The position numbers and the translations under genes were made by a program. From Butyricicoccus pullicaecorum (GTDB lineage: Bacteria; Bacillota; Clostridia; Oscillospirales; Butyricicoccaceae), in NCBI GenBank assembly GCA_018366195.1, contig JAGZIN010000005.1, positions 57,055-121,054 on the forward strand: a stretch of DNA of 64,000 bases. The letters are read 5' to 3'. Numbering within the stretch: the stretch's first letter is position 1; each line of letters opens with the position of its first letter. Below, piece after piece: positions 59,652 to 64,000 of this stretch. The notes under the pieces are model-generated. The model searched no databases. It was not told where the DNA came from and saw only the letters and a list, made by a program, of their open reading frames with translations.

Positions 59652-60581
59652 ATGATGAGACTTGGTATCGACCTTGGCGGCACCAATACAGTTGTCGGTC
59701 TGTGCACCACAGATGGAAAGCTGATTGACAAGCTGTCTGCCCCAACCCCTACGGGCGATTCGGCTGCGCTGTGCAGCACCATGCGCGACCTGTGTCGTAC
59801 ATTATGTGAAAAACATGGGCTTTCCACGGACGAAATCGAGCGTATTGGCATCGGCTTGCCTGGCGCAATCGTAAAATCTACCTGTACACTCAAGTTCGGT
59901 ACAAACCTCGGTATGTCCAACGTATGCTTTGCCCATGTCTTTGAGCCTGATTTCTCCTGTACAGTTGCAATCGACAACGATGCCAACTGTGCCGCGCTGG
60001 GTGAGTTTGTCGGCGGTGCTGGAAAAGGTACCCAAAATATGCTGATGGTGACACTCGGAACCGGTGTAGGCGGCGGCATCGTACTCAACGGCAAGCTATA
60101 TACAGGGCGCGAAGATTTGGCTGGTGAAATCGGACATATGGTGCTGGTTCCCAACGGCGCTCCCTGCAACTGTGGCAGAAATGGCTGCTTTGAGACCTAT
60201 ACCTCTGCAACCGGACTGATTCGATTGGCGCGGGAAGCAATGGAGCAAGACCAAACCTCCGTTCTGCATGATTGGACACGCGAAACAAAGCTCAATGCAA
60301 AAATGGTCTGCGATGCCTGTGATGCCGGCGACGCACTGGCACAGCGCGTTTTCTCCGAATACTGTGATTATCTTGCCTGTGGTCTGACAAATCTTGTCAA
60401 TGTATTCCAGCCAGATTCAATCGTCATCGGCGGTGGCGTGGCTGGCTATGGCGAGAAGCTGTTTGCTCCCCTGCGTGAGCGCGTTCATGCCGAGCAATTC
60501 CATGTGGCATCGGAGGGAACCCCCATTGTCGGCGCAATGCTCGGCAATGATGCCGGCATCATCGGCGCTGCACTTTTGTAA
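59652..60581 (+). CDS. glcK: ROK family glucokinase
   Basis: A 309-aa ROK kinase that phosphorylates glucose. ATP loop LGIDLGGTNTVVG at the N-terminus, catalytic Asp in DNDANCAALGEF, TLGTGVGGGIVLNG, sugar and zinc motif CNCGRNGCFETY. The Firmicute ROK glucokinases have these features and no DNA-binding domain. Start at MMRLGID after AAGGAGG; the upstream frame is inside the PHP gene. It can phosphorylate glucose entering without a PTS and glucose released from lactose. Confidence 0.94.
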   Translation: MMRLGIDLGGTNTVVGLCTTDGKLIDKLSAPTPTGDSAALCSTMRDLCRTLCEKHGLSTDEIERIGIGLPGAIVKSTCTLKFGTNLGMSNVCFAHVFEPDFSCTVAIDNDANCAALGEFVGGAGKGTQNMLMVTLGTGVGGGIVLNGKLYTGREDLAGEIGHMVLVPNGAPCNCGRNGCFETYTSATGLIRLAREAMEQDQTSVLHDWTRETKLNAKMVCDACDAGDALAQRVFSEYCDYLACGLTNLVNVFQPDSIVIGGGVAGYGEKLFAPLRERVHAEQFHVASEGTPIVGAMLGNDAGIIGAALL

Positions 60582-60629
60582 ATTTCATTTGTCATTTATC
60601 ACCAATTTTTATGAAATGATGCCTTTTTC

Positions 60630-60658
60630 TTGATTTTCCCATGCTTTTTTGTTATAAT
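60630..60658 (+). promoter_or_regulatory. Promoter of the amidase gene
   Basis: TTGATT (60630-60635), 17-bp spacer, TATAAT (60653-60658), about 52 bp before the start codon. Confidence 0.7.
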
Positions 60659-60710
60659 ATAAAACACATTATTTTGTACACACCCTCGGACAATAAAGGA
60701 AGACGCATCT

Positions 60711-62081
60711 ATGAAACGATTGGCTGCAGGCATTTTAGCGGTCTTTCTGCTGTCTTCGGCAGCAGGAGCCGCCTCTTATGACCCTGAATACATGGAGATT
60801 TCCGGCAACACCGAGCAAAATCAAAGTGCAGTTCTTGCCGCTTCTTCAAATACCGCATACCCTGCGACAATGACCGTGATGCTGAACGGTACACAGGTCA
60901 AACCCGTTGGCTACAACATTCAAGGCAACAACTACTATAAACTGCGCGATGTGGCTCAAATCTTGACCGACACCACGGCACAGTTCAACGTATCATGGGA
61001 CAAGCACTCCCGTACCATGAATCTCTTGACTGGCTCTGCTTATGAGCCTGTCGGCGGCGAGCTGGGTGCCATTCCCACCGAGAATGCAACCGCAACGCTG
61101 TCCGCTGAAAAAATCAACGTCAATGATTCTCCCGCTTCGCTGACGGCATATAACGTGGCGGGCTATAACTATTTTAAGCTGGTCGATCTTGCAAACGCAT
61201 TGCATTTCTCTGTAAATTACGAGGCTGCAACGCGCACGGTTCTGATTACCACGCCACAAGCCGAAGAACCTCCAAAAACAGATTCCATTCCCATGATTGA
61301 TTTGGAGCCTTCCACTCCGATTTCTCCTGAAAATAATCCGTCTGACCAGACAGAACAACCGGAAAATACGGAACAATCGCAACCCCCATCGGTTCCTGAG
61401 CCTTCGCCGGAACCGCTTCCAAGCGAAGCGCTCGATGGCAAACTCAAAATCTGGATTGACCCCGGACACGGCGGCAGCGACAGCGGCAACACCGCAACCT
61501 CTAATATTCCTTTCGATGACTATTGGGGCGTCCATCACGAAGGCAACACCAAAATCTACGAAAAGGATTTCAACCTTGCAGTTTCTTTGATTCTTCAAGA
61601 AAAGCTGCAAAGTGCCGGTGTTGAGGTACGTATGACCCGCACAGACGATACGACCATAACACCAAACGAGCGACAGCAGCTGTTCTCCACTGAGGGGCGC
61701 GGCTATGACATGATTTTCAGTGTGCACCATAACGGATATCATACGTCCACCCCGCAAGGCGCAGAAATTCTGATTCAAATTGCCTATGAAAACGGCGGTC
61801 CCGGCAAGGAATTTGGCGAATTGCTCAAGCAGGAATATGATGCGATTGGAAAAAGCTGGCGCAGATTTGTATTTGCACGCAGCAACAGTGATCCCACAAA
61901 GGATTACTATTTTGTCCTTCGTTCCGCACAGCAGGGCAACACACTGGCTTTTATCAGTGAGTTCTGCTTTATGAGCAATGCAGAGGACCAAAAATGGATT
62001 CTATCTGACAATCGTTTGCAGGAGCAGGCACAGGCACAGTACAATGCCATTATGAAATTTTTTGAAACGCACCCATATTAA
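60711..62081 (+). CDS. Secreted N-acetylmuramoyl-L-alanine amidase with stalk-like N-terminal repeats
   Basis: A 456-aa exported cell-wall hydrolase. Signal peptide MKRLAAGILAVFLLSSAAGA. Two similar N-terminal modules follow (about 45-115 and 120-185): MTVMLNGTQVKPVGYNIQGN..YYKLRDVAQIL and INVNDSPASLTAYNVAGYNY..FKLVDLANAL. They look like copper-amine-oxidase-N/stalk repeats that bind the wall. A Pro/Glu-rich linker leads to an Amidase_3 domain: IDPGHGGSDSG, the Glu of EGNTKIYEKDFNL, VEVRMTRTDDTT and FSVHHNGY. It cuts the bond between MurNAc and the stem peptide. The next gene begins 19 bp later. Confidence 0.9.
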   Translation: MKRLAAGILAVFLLSSAAGAASYDPEYMEISGNTEQNQSAVLAASSNTAYPATMTVMLNGTQVKPVGYNIQGNNYYKLRDVAQILTDTTAQFNVSWDKHSRTMNLLTGSAYEPVGGELGAIPTENATATLSAEKINVNDSPASLTAYNVAGYNYFKLVDLANALHFSVNYEAATRTVLITTPQAEEPPKTDSIPMIDLEPSTPISPENNPSDQTEQPENTEQSQPPSVPEPSPEPLPSEALDGKLKIWIDPGHGGSDSGNTATSNIPFDDYWGVHHEGNTKIYEKDFNLAVSLILQEKLQSAGVEVRMTRTDDTTITPNERQQLFSTEGRGYDMIFSVHHNGYHTSTPQGAEILIQIAYENGGPGKEFGELLKQEYDAIGKSWRRFVFARSNSDPTKDYYFVLRSAQQGNTLAFISEFCFMSNAEDQKWILSDNRLQEQAQAQYNAIMKFFETHPY

Positions 62082-62099
62082 CAGAAGGAGCTTCTCTAT

Positions 62100-62513
62100 A
62101 TGTCACAATCCAGAGTGGAACACGCAATTGCATTACATCAAAAAGGTTATAACTGTGCGCAGGCAGTCATCTGCACCTATGCTGATTTGTTTGGCATCGA
62201 CGAACAGACCGCCTATAAAATGAGTGAAGGATTTGGTCTTGGTATGGGTATGATGGAGGTCTGCGGAGCGCTCACAGGCGGACTCATGCTCGCAGGGCTT
62301 AAAAACAGCGCTGGTGTAGAGTCCCCCGGAACCACCAAAGGCTCTACCTACAAGCTCAATCGCACGCTCGGACAAGCATTTCAGCAATCCACAGGGTCTG
62401 TCCTCTGTCACGAGCTGAAAGGACGAGATACCGGAACCCCACTCTGCCCCTGTGATACCTGTATTCAGCAGGGTGCCCAACTTGTAGAAAAATATCTATT
62501 ATCTCAAAAATAA
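62100..62513 (+). CDS. C_GCAxxG_C_C family redox-type protein
   Basis: A 137-aa protein of the family defined by conserved Cys: GYNCAQAV, then MEVCGALTGGLMLAGL (C-G-A-x-x-G), LCHEL and the C-terminal CPCDTCIQQGA. Members often sit beside electron-transfer genes and are thought to bind a metal or cluster; function is not established. Its ribosome site AGAAGGAG lies directly after the amidase stop, so they are one transcript. A strong terminator follows. Confidence 0.88.
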   Translation: MSQSRVEHAIALHQKGYNCAQAVICTYADLFGIDEQTAYKMSEGFGLGMGMMEVCGALTGGLMLAGLKNSAGVESPGTTKGSTYKLNRTLGQAFQQSTGSVLCHELKGRDTGTPLCPCDTCIQQGAQLVEKYLLSQK

Positions 62514-62516
62514 ACA

Positions 62517-62570
62517 AAAGCTCTCAGGTATTTCATGTGCATCGCACTGAAATATCCCTGAGAGCTTTTT
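62517..62570 (+). terminator. Terminator after the C_GCAxxG_C_C gene
   Basis: AAAAGCTCTCAGG and CCTGAGAGCTTTTT pair at the base with an inner ATTTCA/TGAAAT helix; T run follows. Confidence 0.88.
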
Positions 62571-62656
62571 ATATAGCGGCTCCATTTTTATCGCTTTTCC
62601 CGACTCCTCAATGCTTACAAAATCTACGAAAAAATTCAAGCACGTGTGACAAATGA

Positions 62657-63880
62657 TTATACAAACAGTAGCGGATTTTCAAAAATATGCTGAATGGCAA
62701 CTGCCCCTGCTCCTATTAAAATCGGATTTTCCGGCAGTGTGCTCAATTCAACACGCAGATTTTTCCAAATAATTGGACGAATACGCGCTTTGATTTCATT
62801 TCGTATGATTTCCAGCATGCGTTCCCCGCCAATTTCAGCCAAGCTGTCTCCCAAAATAACCAGTTCCGGGTCCATCTGATTGATGAGACTGACTAACCCA
62901 ATCGCCAAATATTTACAGGTTCTATGAAATTCTTCCGATATGAGAGCATCGCCTTCTTCCCAAGCGTTCCTGATTGCAGTATTTCCCGATGCTCCGTTCA
63001 GCTCTTCTAAGGATACACTGGATTTCTCTCCGGAAGAAAGTCGTGTCCGGATACGCTCTTTGAGCGCCAACACAGAGGCGTATAGTTCTAAACACCCATA
63101 ATTTCCACACGCACACCGTGGCCCATGATAATCAATCGTTGTATGACCAATTTCCCCAGCAATTCCTATTGCACCTTGGAGTATCGCGCCATCTGAAATC
63201 ATACCGCAGCCAATTCCTTGCCCTGCTACAATATAAATCAAATCTTTTTTGGTCAAGTTTTTTTCATGATTCCACAGCTGTGCCAACGCCCCTGCATTGG
63301 CGTCATTTGCAATAACGGTAGGGATAGAAATGCCTTGCTGCAACAGAGAGTGAATGGGAACACCGTCCCACCCTTTCAAATTCGTAATAAAAATCATCTC
63401 ATCTCCCTCTATGCGATAGGGTCCCGGTACCGCAAATCCAACTGCTAACACACGAAATTTGGAATGCTTCAGAATCACACGATTGATTTCTCTTTTGAGC
63501 TGCTTCAGACTTTCTGTTACGGTATTTTGGGGATTTAGCTGAAAATATTGTGTTTCAAACACTTCTCCGCACAGTCCAATCCGGCTGATTCCAAAATACT
63601 GCCTTGTTATCATCACCCCAATGACACCAACCTGTTTTCCGTTGATTTGAATTCCAATAGAACGCCGTCCATGTTCATTACATAATAAGCCATTTTCTAC
63701 AACCAATCCCAAATCAATCAGCTCACGTACAATATTGGAAATGGTTGCACGCTGTAATCCAGATAGCTTTGCAATATCTGCTCTGGAGGCTAGTTTTTGT
63801 TGTCGCAGGAGCTGTAATACCAATGTACGATTGATTCTCTGCTGCTTTTCCTGATTGATACTTTTTTCTGTCATGTTCAT
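62657..63880 (-). CDS. ROK family transcriptional repressor (NagC/XylR type)
   Basis: A 407-aa sugar-responsive regulator. N-terminal winged helix-turn-helix: RTLVLQLLRQQKLASRADI and LSGLQRATISNIVRELIDLG. The ROK part has a sugar-kinase fold with DANAGALAQLWNHEK, VAGQGIGCGMISDGAILQG and the zinc motif GPRCACGNYGCLELYASV. No target operon is beside it in the window; its target may lie beyond the right edge. Two ATGs, 63880 or 63874, could start it; an AGGAAGAGG site precedes. Confidence 0.93.
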   Translation of the reverse strand: MNMTEKSINQEKQQRINRTLVLQLLRQQKLASRADIAKLSGLQRATISNIVRELIDLGLVVENGLLCNEHGRRSIGIQINGKQVGVIGVMITRQYFGISRIGLCGEVFETQYFQLNPQNTVTESLKQLKREINRVILKHSKFRVLAVGFAVPGPYRIEGDEMIFITNLKGWDGVPIHSLLQQGISIPTVIANDANAGALAQLWNHEKNLTKKDLIYIVAGQGIGCGMISDGAILQGAIGIAGEIGHTTIDYHGPRCACGNYGCLELYASVLALKERIRTRLSSGEKSSVSLEELNGASGNTAIRNAWEEGDALISEEFHRTCKYLAIGLVSLINQMDPELVILGDSLAEIGGERMLEIIRNEIKARIRPIIWKNLRVELSTLPENPILIGAGAVAIQHIFENPLLFV

Positions 63881-63908
63881 TGGGCTCGCCTCTTCCTATC
63901 CAATAAAT

Positions 63909-64000
63909 ATCCCCCGGCAAAGCCGGGGGTATTTCACATGCGGGCAAAGCCCTCTGATCCTCGCGGACACGTCAAACGTGTAATACGATCTGCCAGCCGC
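63909..64000 (-). repeat. Hairpin cluster at the window edge, possible mobile-element end
   Basis: Three perfect small hairpins in 90 bp: CCCCCGGC-AAA-GCCGGGGG (63911-63929), GGGC-AAA-GCCC (about 63942-63952), and ACACGT-CAA-ACGTGT (about 63967-63981). On the minus strand an open frame ends in TGA just before the large hairpin. The pattern resembles an IS200/IS605-type right end or a structured RNA with terminator; the window stops too soon to decide. Confidence 0.35.

Noticed and set aside
1..64000. CRISPR arrays, tRNA, rRNA, prophage or integrase genes
   Set aside because: No regular direct repeats with unique spacers, no cloverleaf-like sequence and no phage or integrase protein was found.

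Overview
The window looks like chromosome from a spore-forming, obligately anaerobic Firmicute of the class Clostridia, with a gut Oscillospiraceae/Butyricicoccaceae-like gene repertoire. This is inferred from an alpha/beta-type small acid-soluble spore protein, HPr kinase/phosphorylase, an [FeFe] hydrogenase, hybrid cluster protein, two FprA-type diiron flavoproteins, a Firmicutes-type GalT, and strong AGGAGG ribosome binding sites. The base composition is moderate. No prophage, CRISPR array, tRNA or rRNA was seen. The only mobile-element traces are an IS200/IS605-like right-end relic (about 12.99-13.21 kb) and a hairpin cluster at the right edge.

Layout. 0-13 kb (all minus strand): metG, tatD and the start of a methionine-synthase activation protein; a DUF975-like membrane protein and a VanW/G5 cell-wall protein; the GTPase ychF; a TSUP transporter; a small membrane-anchored protein; FprA flavoprotein 1; secA. 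13-24 kb: an IS605-like relic; a Na+/Ca2+-exchanger-family cation transporter behind a yybP-ykoY (Mn2+) riboswitch; prfB without its programmed frameshift; a split TSUP transporter made of two overlapping 119-aa half proteins; a secreted family 8 polysaccharide lyase; a MATE exporter; an HdeD-like protein; thioredoxin and thioredoxin reductase. 24-40 kb: FprA flavoprotein 2, then a full galactose locus made of the mglBAC ABC importer, a three-component sugar sensor (lipoprotein binding protein, YesM-type kinase, YesN-type regulator), the galK-galE-galT-galM operon and a LacI-family repressor.

40-52 kb: a tandem pair of unknown four-helix membrane proteins, a spore protein, a sodium symporter with a possible structured leader, a nitrosative/oxygen-stress group (hcp, hemerythrin, ferredoxin, polyferredoxin-like membrane protein), a P-type metal ATPase operon (26-aa peptide, DUF6110 protein, ATPase lacking CPC) and a monomeric [FeFe] hydrogenase. 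52-64 kb: pepF, a glycerophosphodiesterase, a Suv3-like helicase, rpmB, hprK, a PHP phosphoesterase, a ROK glucokinase, an N-acetylmuramoyl-L-alanine amidase, a C_GCAxxG_C_C protein and a ROK repressor.

How the parts work together. The central block imports galactose (Mgl), senses it outside the cell (binding protein, kinase, regulator) and inside it (LacI-type repressor), and converts it through the Leloir pathway. A repeated 11-bp palindrome, TTTTAGTAAAA, lies inside the galK promoter spacer and in the repressor gene's own leader, which gives a testable operator. Glucokinase and HPr kinase on the right fit the same sugar economy. The two FprA proteins, Hcp, hemerythrin and Trx/TrxB form a scattered O2/NO/redox defence set. 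A family of near-identical 44-bp terminator hairpins recurs four times between 25 and 50 kb.
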